This document shows positions 1 to 5,402 of a stretch of DNA of 5,402 nt, piece after piece (positions within the stretch are counted from its first letter, which is position 1; every line of letters begins with the position of its first letter). The stretch comes from Nitrosomonadales bacterium (GTDB lineage: Bacteria > Pseudomonadota > Gammaproteobacteria > Burkholderiales > SG8-41): assembly GCA_009885185.1 (NCBI GenBank), contig VFLF01000109.1:1-5402 (forward strand), in the 5' to 3' direction. The notes beneath the pieces are model-generated. The model saw only the letters and a program-made list of their open reading frames with translations, did not search any database and was not told the DNA's origin. A program made the translations under genes and the position numbers.

Positions 1-2
1 CT

Positions 3-899
3 TATCCCACCCGCCCGATCCGCCTGCTGGTGCCCACCACGCCCGGCGGCAGCGTGGACGCTTTGGCGCGCGCCATCGGCACCAAGCTCTCGGACAAATT
101 CGGTCAGCAGGTGGTGATTGATAACCGCGCCGGCGCGGGCGGCGTCATCGCGGGCGAACTCACCGCCAGAGCGCCTGCGGACGGTTACACGCTGATGCTC
201 GGCACCGTCGCGGCGCTCGCCGCCAATGTCAGTCTTAAGAAGTCACTGCCGTACGATCCGCTGCGCGACTTTGCACCGGTGACGCTCGCCGCGACGCAAA
301 ATCTGATTCTGATCGTCAATCCGTCGGTGTCCGCCAAAACGGTAAAAGAACTCATCGCGCTTGCCAAAGCCAAGCCGGGGCAAATCACCTTCGCTTCCGC
401 CGGCAGCGGCGCGGGCGGTCATTTGTCGGGGGAGTTGTTCAAGCTGCTGGCGGGCATTGATCTGCTGCACATTCCGTACAAGGGCATGGCGCCCGCGCTG
501 GTGGATGTCATCAGCGGACAGGTGTCGCTGAGTTTTCCGAGCATCGCCACCGCGCTGCCGCAAATCAAATCCGCCAAGGTGCGCGCGTTGGCCGTCACCG
601 GCGCGCGGCGTTCGCAAGCCGCAGCCGACGTGCCCACCATGCAGGAGGCGGGCGTGCCCGGTTATGAATCCGCCACCTGGTACGGCGCGGTCGCGCCCGC
701 CGCCACACCGCGCCCCATCATCGCCAGACTCAACAACGAAATCGTCGCGATATTGAAACAGCCTGAGTTACGCGACCGCCTCGCCGCCGACGGCTCGGAG
801 CCGCTGGGCAGCACGCCGGAGGAATTCGGCAAACATCTGAAATCCGAAATCGACAAATGGGCGAAGGTGGTGAAGGCCGCGGGCATACGCGCGGAGTAA
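3..899 (+). CDS. TTT-family (Bug) periplasmic substrate-binding receptor, 5' end outside window
   Basis: This is an extracytoplasmic receptor of the tripartite tricarboxylate transporter family, which captures a carboxylate or similar small molecule in the periplasm for a TctAB-type permease. The frame is open from base 3, where the protein reads YPTRPIRLLVP, the usual start of the mature receptor. About 298 residues are visible against roughly 320-330 for the family, so only the signal peptide should be missing. A GTG at base 30 lies inside the conserved first beta strand and is not the real start. Family landmarks seen are the early PGG segment, NRAGAGG, ADGYTLMLG, LPYDPLRDFAPVT, KPGQITFASAGSG, HIPYKG and the closing KAAGIRAE. 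An amidohydrolase gene follows on the same strand 101 bp downstream, a common pairing in Burkholderiales. No permease genes are in view, so this may be an orphan receptor. The substrate cannot be told from sequence. The family call is secure. Confidence 0.95.
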   Translation, partial: YPTRPIRLLVPTTPGGSVDALARAIGTKLSDKFGQQVVIDNRAGAGGVIAGELTARAPADGYTLMLGTVAALAANVSLKKSLPYDPLRDFAPVTLAATQNLILIVNPSVSAKTVKELIALAKAKPGQITFASAGSGAGGHLSGELFKLLAGIDLLHIPYKGMAPALVDVISGQVSLSFPSIATALPQIKSAKVRALAVTGARRSQAAADVPTMQEAGVPGYESATWYGAVAPAATPRPIIARLNNEIVAILKQPELRDRLAADGSEPLGSTPEEFGKHLKSEIDKWAKVVKAAGIRAE

Positions 900-942
900 C
901 GCGCCGACCCTAATCGCAAGCGCCGGAACTGCTTTTTCAACG

Positions 943-948
943 TAAAAT
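943..948 (+). promoter_or_regulatory. possible -10 element (TAAAAT) ahead of the amidohydrolase
   Basis: TAAAAT lies in the 101-bp gap between the receptor stop and the amidohydrolase start, within the only AT-rich patch there. No matching -35 hexamer is visible at normal spacing, so this may be chance and the gene may simply be read through from the receptor. Confidence 0.2.
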
Positions 949-1000
949 CCACGCCGACTCACGCCAACAACCACATCAACCACCGCACCGAGGCCCAACC

Positions 1001-1996
1001 ATGAAAACCATCGACATCCACGCCCACATCATCCCCGACTCCATGTGGCGAGCGGTAGACGCCAAACAGGAATGGCACGGCTACAAACACGAACCCGGCG
1101 AAGGCCTGGGCGCGATGGTCGCGTGCGGCGCGCGCACCACCTTCACCTCGCCCAAGGTGCGCTACTCGCTGGAACAGCGCATCAAGGACATGGACGAGCA
1201 AAAAGTGGATGTGCAGGTGCTCAGCATCCACACGCCTTTCGTCGGCTATCACCTGCCACCCGAGCAGGGCCTGGCGCTCGCGCGCGAGTTCAACGACGAA
1301 GTCAGCGCCACCGTGCGCCGTTCGAATGGACGGCTCGCGGGGCTGGCTACGCTGCCGGTGCAGGACGTGAATCTCGCCATCAATGAGCTGGAGCGTGCAG
1401 TAGGGTTAGGCCTGAAAGGCGCATCGCTGGACACCCAGGTCAACGGTAAGGAATGGGACGAACCCGAGTTTCTGCCGTTTTTCAAAGCGGCCGAACAGTT
1501 GGGCGCGCTGCTCTTTTACCACCCGCAGCCGCAGAACAACTTCATGCTGAAGCGCAACCCGCGCCACGGTCTTAACAACAGCCTCGGTGTGATCGTCGAC
1601 GACGCCATCGTCACTGCGGCACTGCTCTGCAGCGGCGTACTGGAAAAATGCCCCGATCTCAAAGTGTGCATCGCGCATGGCGGCGGCCCGGCCTGCTTCG
1701 CCATGGGTAGACTCGATCGTGGCTGGCACGACCGGCCAGCCACGCGCAGCACCCCCAAACCGCCCAGCGCGTACCAGAAAAAACTCTACTACGACACCGT
1801 CACCGGCGATGAAGTCGCGCTCAGATTCCTGATCGATCAGGTCGGCGCCGACCGCGTGGTGATGGGCAGCGACTGGCCGTTCGTGGCGTGGCATCCGTCG
1901 CCGGTGGCGTGGCTGCAAAGCCATGCGTCGATCACGGCAGCGGAGAAAGAAAAGATTCTTTGGAAGAATTTGGCGGAGTTGCTGGATATACGCTGA
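1001..1996 (+). CDS. ACMSD-like amidohydrolase family 2 (metal-dependent decarboxylase/hydrolase)
   Basis: This 331-residue cytosolic TIM-barrel enzyme belongs to the amidohydrolase-2 group that includes aminocarboxymuconate-semialdehyde decarboxylase (ACMSD), gamma-resorcylate decarboxylase and related enzymes. The expected Zn ligands are all visible: the HxH pair H7 and H9 in DIHAHI, H174 in FYHP, H226 in AHGGG and D291 in GSDWPF. Their order and spacing are close to those of ACMSD (about 335 residues). A conserved GR (G236-R237) follows the AHGGG loop. The ATG at 1001 is supported by the family-typical opening and by a GAGG at 990-993, 7 nt upstream. The gene follows a Bug receptor on the same strand, which suggests joint uptake and breakdown of a carboxylated, perhaps aromatic-derived, compound. 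The exact substrate is unknown, and ACMSD itself is not claimed because the other kynurenine-type genes are not in view. The gene converges on the OLD-like gene downstream. Confidence 0.9.
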   Translation: MKTIDIHAHIIPDSMWRAVDAKQEWHGYKHEPGEGLGAMVACGARTTFTSPKVRYSLEQRIKDMDEQKVDVQVLSIHTPFVGYHLPPEQGLALAREFNDEVSATVRRSNGRLAGLATLPVQDVNLAINELERAVGLGLKGASLDTQVNGKEWDEPEFLPFFKAAEQLGALLFYHPQPQNNFMLKRNPRHGLNNSLGVIVDDAIVTAALLCSGVLEKCPDLKVCIAHGGGPACFAMGRLDRGWHDRPATRSTPKPPSAYQKKLYYDTVTGDEVALRFLIDQVGADRVVMGSDWPFVAWHPSPVAWLQSHASITAAEKEKILWKNLAELLDIR

Positions 1997-2206
1997 AGGC
2001 GTCGTGGCTGGTAACTGCCTTCGTAGCTACCGGCACCTCGGGCCACAGCGCGACACCTTTCATCATGCTGGCAGAGGGCAATTGGCAAGACGGGGCCCCA
2101 TCACATCTGCAGCGCGGTTCTTTAACGGCCATAAAGTCGCGGCAGTTTAGTGCAATTAGCGAAGCCTGACGCCGCTGCCTTTTAACTGAAGGGGCTCCGC
2201 CAAAAT
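1997..2206. other. gene-free convergent interval at the left edge of the AT-rich segment
   Basis: This is 210 bp between the stops of two convergent genes. The first half is still GC-rich. From about 2110 the sequence becomes AT-richer, like the OLD-like gene beyond it. An imperfect 7-bp hairpin (2007-2013 with 2028-2034, one G-T pair, 14-nt loop) has no T-run after it, so it is not a convincing terminator. Open frames cross the interval on both strands but overlap the amidohydrolase end and match no family I recognise. No inverted terminal repeat, tRNA end or integrase site was found. Confidence 0.5.
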
Positions 2207-3910
2207 TCAATCCAAACTAAGACCCGTGAGAAGTGGTTGTTCGGTAGCTGCCGATCGAATTGCACGGTCTATATCCCGAACAATCTCGATTAGCGGTCGA
2301 AGCTTATTTTTATCGGTCACCTTCAGCAAGCGCGTCAGTAATTTTCCTTTTGCTTGTCGCAATTGTGAACTGGAAACTGAAAAGGGTTGCCCGGGTGATT
2401 TTGCAATGTTTACTTCAGCTGCAGCATAGGCTTCTTCGATAATGTCTGACGGGTAAAATCTTTCTATGCCCAAAAAATCTGCCCCCATCTTAGATTCCGC
2501 ATGATTTGCATTGGCCCTTATTACAAATCTGTCGCCAAAAGTTCCATACGCCGCGCGAGTACGTTTTATTTCTTGATCCGAAACTTCCCAGTCAAAAAGC
2601 GCCAGCAAAGGTGCATGTCTTTGCCTGTTTGAGATAAGACGGCTATTCCTTCGAATATAGTTTACTAAAGCGTCTTTTCCAGACGACTCGCCATCTTCCA
2701 AGTTTGGCAACGTTAAAAACCTTAAGTGATCGAGTCCTGCTACAGCCGCAGCGTGACTAAATGCCGTTGCATCAATCGATCCTTCAACAAGTACCACTGG
2801 ATTCCAAGGAAATGCTAGCACCGGGTGCATCCAGCCAGATACCCCTTTTTCCTCAGCGGCTTTGGTTAGCGCCGGAATCGGTAGGGACGTCAATTCAGTC
2901 GCGCCGGATTTGGATTCAGCCCAGAAGCCAATATCTGATGCCATGGCGAAAATTGGAGAATGTGTTGTCTGCAGAATTTGCAGACTTGAATCCTTGTCCG
3001 AGCTCCAATCTTTTAGCAACCCCGCAAGCCTAGTTTCAAGGTCACGGTGAAGTGCTGATTCGGGTTCTTCTACCCCCCATATTGTTGCTTGACGCCATCC
3101 AAAAAATCTTCCGTAGTTTGTGTCGAGTGCATAAAGCACTTGATACAAAAAGAATGCTTGATGCCCAGTTCCCCAATCTTCATCTTGAACAATACCCCCG
3201 TGTGTTCCTTTAGCGCGAAACCCGGTCATCGAGAGCATCTCGCCTATGGAACCAGGGGTGGCCATACTCACCTCTTCCAGAGGGGCGCCAGCGCGATTCA
3301 GCGAGTTAGACGCATCTGCCAGCATTCGCGCAGCTGCCGCTTGTAACTGCGCTAAAAGGGCGGCACTGTGGGTTCCACCTTTCATTCGCATAAATACGGA
3401 GTTGGCTATTTCTTGACTCTCCTCCCTCAATATTTGTGAGGGAATGCTGCGATTCGGAATGTAGCGAAACAATATTAGACCAAGAAACTGGCGCGCCATT
3501 TCGCTTGAATTCTTGATCTCCGCCCCGTCTTTTGCTACGCAAATATGCTCGACCGGATTCCGCAGGGGGTCTAACTCCCAGTTTCGAACGACGGTAAATT
3601 TTCCACCGTACTTTTTAAGTCCTGAAAATTCGCTACGTAAATAAAAATTGCTAGGCAAATCGAAATCTACAGAAATGTTAATTCTCTTTTTGCGACGGCT
3701 GCGTGGAATTCTTTCAAAATGGTCTCGTGCAAAATCTAGCGGTTTATTTGGTTCAATTTCATTATTAAAAAATAAACTGAGCGCGCGCAACACATTTGAT
3801 TTGCCGCTTGAATTTTTCCCCACAAAAGAAGTGAGGTCGGAAATCTTTTCTAGCGTTTGGTCTTCGATGGAACGCAGCCCTTCTATACGAACACTCTTGA
3901 TCAGTCTCAT
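2207..3910 (-). CDS. OLD-family-like ATPase-TOPRIM nuclease, solitary, probable phage-defence gene
   Basis: This 567-residue protein has an N-terminal ABC/SMC-type ATPase and a C-terminal TOPRIM-like domain, the layout of overcoming-lysogenization-defect (OLD) nucleases. The start MRLIKSVRIEGLRSIED is the usual first strand. Walker A is G31-KNSS-GKS38. A signature-like GTGHQ is at 247-251, Walker B is IWGVEEPES (277-285, E281/E282), and the switch histidine is H317 in TTHSP. The TOPRIM part has VEGSID (E376, D380), FDWE (D440, E442) and an IERFYP motif at 482-487, like the late acidic motif of OLD proteins. ATP hydrolysis should gate metal-dependent DNA cleavage. Length suits a stand-alone class 1 enzyme, and no UvrD-like (GajB) helicase gene adjoins it. 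The ATG at 3910 is preceded by AGAGG with 6-nt spacing. Hand-sampled GC is 26/60 at 2641-2700 against 41/60 at 541-600, which suggests transfer. The ATPase call is firm, the TOPRIM call good, and the defence role inferred. Confidence 0.85.
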   Translation of the reverse strand: MRLIKSVRIEGLRSIEDQTLEKISDLTSFVGKNSSGKSNVLRALSLFFNNEIEPNKPLDFARDHFERIPRSRRKKRINISVDFDLPSNFYLRSEFSGLKKYGGKFTVVRNWELDPLRNPVEHICVAKDGAEIKNSSEMARQFLGLILFRYIPNRSIPSQILREESQEIANSVFMRMKGGTHSAALLAQLQAAAARMLADASNSLNRAGAPLEEVSMATPGSIGEMLSMTGFRAKGTHGGIVQDEDWGTGHQAFFLYQVLYALDTNYGRFFGWRQATIWGVEEPESALHRDLETRLAGLLKDWSSDKDSSLQILQTTHSPIFAMASDIGFWAESKSGATELTSLPIPALTKAAEEKGVSGWMHPVLAFPWNPVVLVEGSIDATAFSHAAAVAGLDHLRFLTLPNLEDGESSGKDALVNYIRRNSRLISNRQRHAPLLALFDWEVSDQEIKRTRAAYGTFGDRFVIRANANHAESKMGADFLGIERFYPSDIIEEAYAAAEVNIAKSPGQPFSVSSSQLRQAKGKLLTRLLKVTDKNKLRPLIEIVRDIDRAIRSAATEQPLLTGLSLD

Positions 3911-3916
3911 GGCAAG

Positions 3917-3921
3917 CCTCT
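3917..3921 (-). promoter_or_regulatory. ribosome binding site of the OLD-like gene
   Basis: AGAGG on the minus strand lies 6 nt before the ATG at 3910. It supports that start over any internal one. Confidence 0.6.
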
Positions 3922-3927
3922 TTTTTA

Positions 3928-3954
3928 CTTATATCTTGCTCATCTATCTGGCAA
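3928..3954 (-). promoter_or_regulatory. candidate sigma-70 promoter of the OLD-like gene
   Basis: On the minus strand TTGCCA (3949-3954, 5 of 6 consensus bases) precedes TATAAG (3928-3933, 5 of 6) with a short 15-bp spacer. The -10 ends 17 nt before the start codon, so the leader would be very short. The element lies in the AT-rich 87 bp between the receptor remnant and the gene, so the OLD-like gene probably has its own promoter rather than depending on the toxin-antitoxin operon upstream. Confidence 0.45.
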
Positions 3955-3997
3955 TAGTATTGGAGCAGCCTTCTTTAATGCGCTATCTGCCTTACAA

Positions 3998-4157
3998 CTA
4001 CTCCGCCTTAATCCCCGCCGCCTTGCTAACCGCCTTCCACCGCTCCACTTCGCTCTTGATGATGTTGCCGAATTCCTGCGGCGTGTTGCCCACGGCTTCG
4101 GAGCCTTCGTGCAGCAGCAGGGTTTTCATTTCCGGTGTTTGCATCACGCGCGCGGCT
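3998..4157 (-). pseudogene. remnant: last ~53 codons of a TTT (Bug) receptor gene
   Basis: The minus strand encodes a normal Bug receptor C-terminus with motifs TPEMKTLLLHEGSEAVGN, PQEFG and SKAAGIKAE and the stop codon TAG. The same stretch ends the receptor gene at 4787-5401, with 14 mismatches in 160 bp, no gaps, and several silent or conservative changes. The reading frame is intact, but the first roughly 270 codons are gone and are replaced by the toxin gene. A TGA at 4160-4162 lies directly upstream in frame and there is no start codon in a usable context, so it should not be made as a protein. Homology starts exactly at the stop codon on one side and ends 5 bp from the toxin stop on the other. 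Confidence 0.9.
3998..4157. repeat. 160-bp direct repeat, copy 1
   Basis: This copy is about 91% identical, without gaps, to 4787-4946 at a constant offset of 789 bp. Together the two copies enclose the toxin-antitoxin pair. The bases outside both edges do not match. Confidence 0.92.
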
Positions 4158-4162
4158 ATTCA

Positions 4163-4492
4163 TCACACGATCTCAACGATGCTTTCTCCGAGTTCGAGCA
4201 ATCGCAGTAACTCCGGCAAGTGGCTATCGATTCGGGAAATGATGTGAGCGGTTCGCGTGTTGCCCAGACGCACCCAGAGAATTGAAGGCCCCTCCCGTAC
4301 CACTACCCGCCGCGCGGCAAAGTCTTCGTCCTTGGTTACGATGACAGCGTTGGCGGATAAGGCATGACTCCAGATGGCGCCGTCCGGGGCTTGCGCCAGC
4401 GCCACGTCGAACACGTGTTCGGCCTGATGTCCCTTATCGATGAAATACCGGGCCAGCGCAGGCGGCAACTGCGCATCCACCAGAAAACGCAT
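4163..4492 (-). CDS. DUF5615-family PIN-like toxin
   Basis: This 109-residue protein has the features of the DUF5615 PIN-like (VapC-related, Mut7-C-like) family, presumed metal-dependent RNases that are the toxin half of type II toxin-antitoxin pairs. It opens with MRFLVDAQLPPALA, which carries the first acidic residue D6. D37 follows in APDGAIW, then D55 and D57 in VTKDEDF, and RLGNT at 75-79. These acids are the expected metal-binding cluster and none is missing. Length is normal for the family. The start is separated by 2 nt from the stop of the DUF433 antitoxin gene upstream, so translation is probably coupled and no separate promoter is needed. The gene ends in two successive TGA codons (4163-4165, 4160-4162), after which the receptor remnant continues in the same frame. 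RNA cleavage is inferred from the fold family, and the target is unknown. Confidence 0.88.
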   Translation of the reverse strand: MRFLVDAQLPPALARYFIDKGHQAEHVFDVALAQAPDGAIWSHALSANAVIVTKDEDFAARRVVVREGPSILWVRLGNTRTAHIISRIDSHLPELLRLLELGESIVEIV

Positions 4493-4494
4493 GC

Positions 4495-4719
4495 TCAGGC
4501 CACGCGCAACACGGGGTGATCGGCCTGAATGGCGGCATATTCCAGCGCCGCGGTAATGTCGTTGGCTTCGAGGTACGGATAGTCGCGCAAAATTTCGGCG
4601 GTGGTCGCGCCCGCGGCCAAGAGGTCAAGCACATCCTTGACCCGCACCCGCATGCCGCGCAGGCACGGCCGACCGGCGCACAACCCGCTGTCTATGGTGA
4701 TACGGTGCAATTGGCTCAT
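4495..4719 (-). CDS. DUF433-family antitoxin
   Basis: This 74-residue small helical protein of the DUF433 family is the usual partner of DUF5615 PIN-like toxins. It should neutralise the toxin by direct binding and may repress its own operon through a helix-turn-helix-like fold. The family pattern is clear: ITIDSGLCAGRPCLRGMRV at 7-25 (the GxPCxRGxR core), then a helical part with EILRDYPYLEANDI (42-55) and ALEYAA (58-63). The ATG at 4719 is set by a strong GGGAGGT 5 nt upstream. An earlier ATG at 4724 meets a stop after two codons and is not used. The antitoxin is first in the operon, as in most type II systems. Composition is GC-rich like the chromosome flanks and unlike the neighbouring OLD-like gene. 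Confidence 0.88.
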   Translation of the reverse strand: MSQLHRITIDSGLCAGRPCLRGMRVRVKDVLDLLAAGATTAEILRDYPYLEANDITAALEYAAIQADHPVLRVA

Positions 4720-4724
4720 GTCAT

Positions 4725-4731
4725 ACCTCCC
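4725..4731 (-). promoter_or_regulatory. strong ribosome binding site of the antitoxin gene
   Basis: GGGAGGT on the minus strand sits 5 nt before the ATG at 4719. A near-consensus site fits the need for excess antitoxin over toxin. The toxin gene has no comparable site of its own. Confidence 0.7.
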
Positions 4732-4748
4732 GGAAATGCCTACTTGCC

Positions 4749-4777
4749 ACTATACGTCAAAACAACAGTTACGCCAG
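4749..4777 (-). promoter_or_regulatory. candidate promoter of the toxin-antitoxin operon
   Basis: On the minus strand TATAGT (4749-4754, 5 of 6 bases of the -10 consensus) lies 29 nt before the antitoxin start. At 17-bp spacing the -35 position reads CTGGCG (4772-4777), a weak match. This 67-bp gap is the only AT-rich patch between the receptor stop and the antitoxin. A clear operator palindrome is not visible. Confidence 0.35.
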
Positions 4778-4786
4778 CAGCCGAGC

Positions 4787-4946
4787 CTACTCCGCCTTAA
4801 TCCCCGCCGCCTTGCTAACCGCCTTCCATCGCTCCACTTCCGACTTGATGATGCCGCCGAATTCTTGCGGCGAGTTGCCCACGGCTTCGGAGCCTTCATG
4901 CAGCAGCAGTGCCTTTATTTCCGGCGTTTGCATCACGCGCGCGGCT
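4787..4946. repeat. 160-bp direct repeat, copy 2
   Basis: This is the 3' end of the intact receptor gene, duplicated in diverged form at 3998-4157. It is presumably the parental or paralogous copy, because here the reading frame continues upstream without a break. Confidence 0.92.
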
Positions 4947-5401
4947 TCGGTGTGCCATTTGGTGACGATGGCAGCGGGCGTTTTCGCGGGCGCGAGCAAG
5001 CCGATCCACGACGAGTAGTCGTAGCCCGGCACGCCGGCTTCAGCGATGGTGGGCACGTCGGGTGCGGCGGTGGCGCGGCGGGCGCTGGATACCGCCAGTG
5101 CGCGCAGCCGGCCGGTTTTCACCTGCGGCAGCGCGGTGGAGATGGTGGCAAAGCTCAATTGCACTTCGCCGCTGATCAACGCGGTGACCGAAGGCGCGCC
5201 GCCTTTGTAGGGGATGTGCGCGAGGCTGATGCCGCTCATGTGCTTGAAAAGCTCCATCGACATATGCGTGCCGGTGGCCATGCCGCTGGAGCTGTAGTTG
5301 AGTTTGCCGGGCTGCGCCTTGGCGTGTGCGATCAACTCTTTTACCGATTTCACCGGCAGCGCGGGATGCACCACCAGTATCGTGGGCGAAGTCACCACCA
5401 G
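4787..5401 (-). CDS. TTT-family (Bug) periplasmic substrate-binding receptor, 5' part outside window
   Basis: These are the C-terminal 204 residues, about two thirds, of a second tripartite tricarboxylate transporter receptor, a periplasmic binding protein. The frame stays open to the window edge. The GTG at 5398 lies inside the conserved strand VTSPTILVVHP and is not the start. Landmarks seen are VKELIAHAKAQPGKLNYSS, the GTHMSMELF helix, HIPYKGGAP, the DVPTIAEAGVPGYDYSSW segment, LLAPAKTP and the ending KAAGIKAE. It differs from the receptor at 3-899 in many positions, so the two are paralogues and not a recent duplication. The last 53 codons are repeated downstream as a remnant. The DUF433/DUF5615 pair starts 67 bp downstream on the same strand and could receive read-through transcription. 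The ligand is unknown. Confidence 0.95.
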   Translation of the reverse strand: MVVTSPTILVVHPALPVKSVKELIAHAKAQPGKLNYSSSGMATGTHMSMELFKHMSGISLAHIPYKGGAPSVTALISGEVQLSFATISTALPQVKTGRLRALAVSSARRATAAPDVPTIAEAGVPGYDYSSWIGLLAPAKTPAAIVTKWHTEAARVMQTPEIKALLLHEGSEAVGNSPQEFGGIIKSEVERWKAVSKAAGIKAE

Positions 5402-5402
5402 C

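Noticed and set aside
243..617. 124-codon open frame on the - strand
   Set aside because: It is a shadow of the first receptor gene, with R/Q/G-rich residues and no recognisable domain.
30..899. Inverted repeat between the left receptor gene and the right receptor copies
   Set aside because: The proteins are paralogous, but the ends differ at many bases by eye, so there is no long near-identical inverted repeat.
1406..1924. 172-codon open frame on the - strand
   Set aside because: It is antisense to the amidohydrolase, whose metal ligands are all in the + frame. Its low-complexity H/R/A-rich protein is typical of a shadow in GC-rich DNA.
2007..2034. Hairpin as rho-independent terminator of the amidohydrolase
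   Set aside because: The stem is only 7 bp with a G-T pair and a 14-nt loop, and no T-run follows.
1888..2169. 93-codon + frame running from the amidohydrolase end into the gene-free interval
   Set aside because: It starts within the amidohydrolase in another frame, has no ribosome binding site that I can see, and has no recognisable product.
3648..4247. 199-codon open frame on the + strand with a hydrophobic stretch
   Set aside because: It is antisense to the start of the OLD-like gene, the receptor remnant and the toxin end. Its hydrophobic part comes from the AT-rich promoter region, and it matches no family I know.
4434..4634. 66-codon - frame overlapping both toxin and antitoxin
   Set aside because: Both real genes have clear family motifs in their own frames. 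This one has none.
3998..4946. Transposon or integron carrying the toxin-antitoxin pair
   Set aside because: No transposase, no inverted terminal repeats and no short target duplication at the edges. The repeats are coding sequence of a receptor gene.

Overview
The window looks like the chromosome of a betaproteobacterium, most likely Burkholderiales or an uncultured relative. The evidence is GC-rich flanks carrying two different tripartite tricarboxylate transporter (TTT/Bug) periplasmic receptor genes, a family greatly expanded in that group, with a metal-dependent amidohydrolase/decarboxylase beside one of them. This assignment rests on gene content only.

Left part (1-1996, + strand, GC-rich): a Bug receptor gene missing only its extreme 5' end, then after 101 bp an ACMSD-like amidohydrolase-family-2 enzyme. 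Together they look like ordinary accessory catabolism: a periplasmic binder for a carboxylated compound and a cytosolic Zn-dependent decarboxylase or hydrolase. A 210-bp stretch without a recognisable gene (1997-2206) follows. Within it the composition changes from GC-rich to AT-richer.

Middle part (2207-3997, - strand, clearly AT-richer): one 567-residue gene that combines an ABC/SMC-type AAA ATPase with a C-terminal TOPRIM-like nuclease domain, the architecture of OLD-family nucleases. It has its own plausible promoter and ribosome binding site and no partner gene beside it. It is convergent with the amidohydrolase and looks like a horizontally acquired, probably anti-phage, gene.

Right part (3998-5402, - strand, GC-rich): a 160-bp remnant of the 3' end of a Bug receptor gene, then a DUF433 antitoxin/DUF5615 PIN-like toxin pair with a 2-nt gap between the genes, then the 3' two thirds of an intact-looking Bug receptor gene that runs off the window. 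The remnant is about 91% identical (14 mismatches by hand count, no gaps) to the end of that last gene, so the toxin-antitoxin pair lies between two direct copies of the same 160 bp. The remnant begins exactly at the receptor stop codon and ends 5 bp short of the toxin stop codon. It therefore marks a recombination junction between the toxin-antitoxin pair and the OLD-like gene.

The likely history is that a receptor locus received a toxin-antitoxin pair and an OLD-like nuclease gene, leaving one intact receptor copy and one broken one. No transposase, integrase, tRNA, rRNA or CRISPR array was seen.
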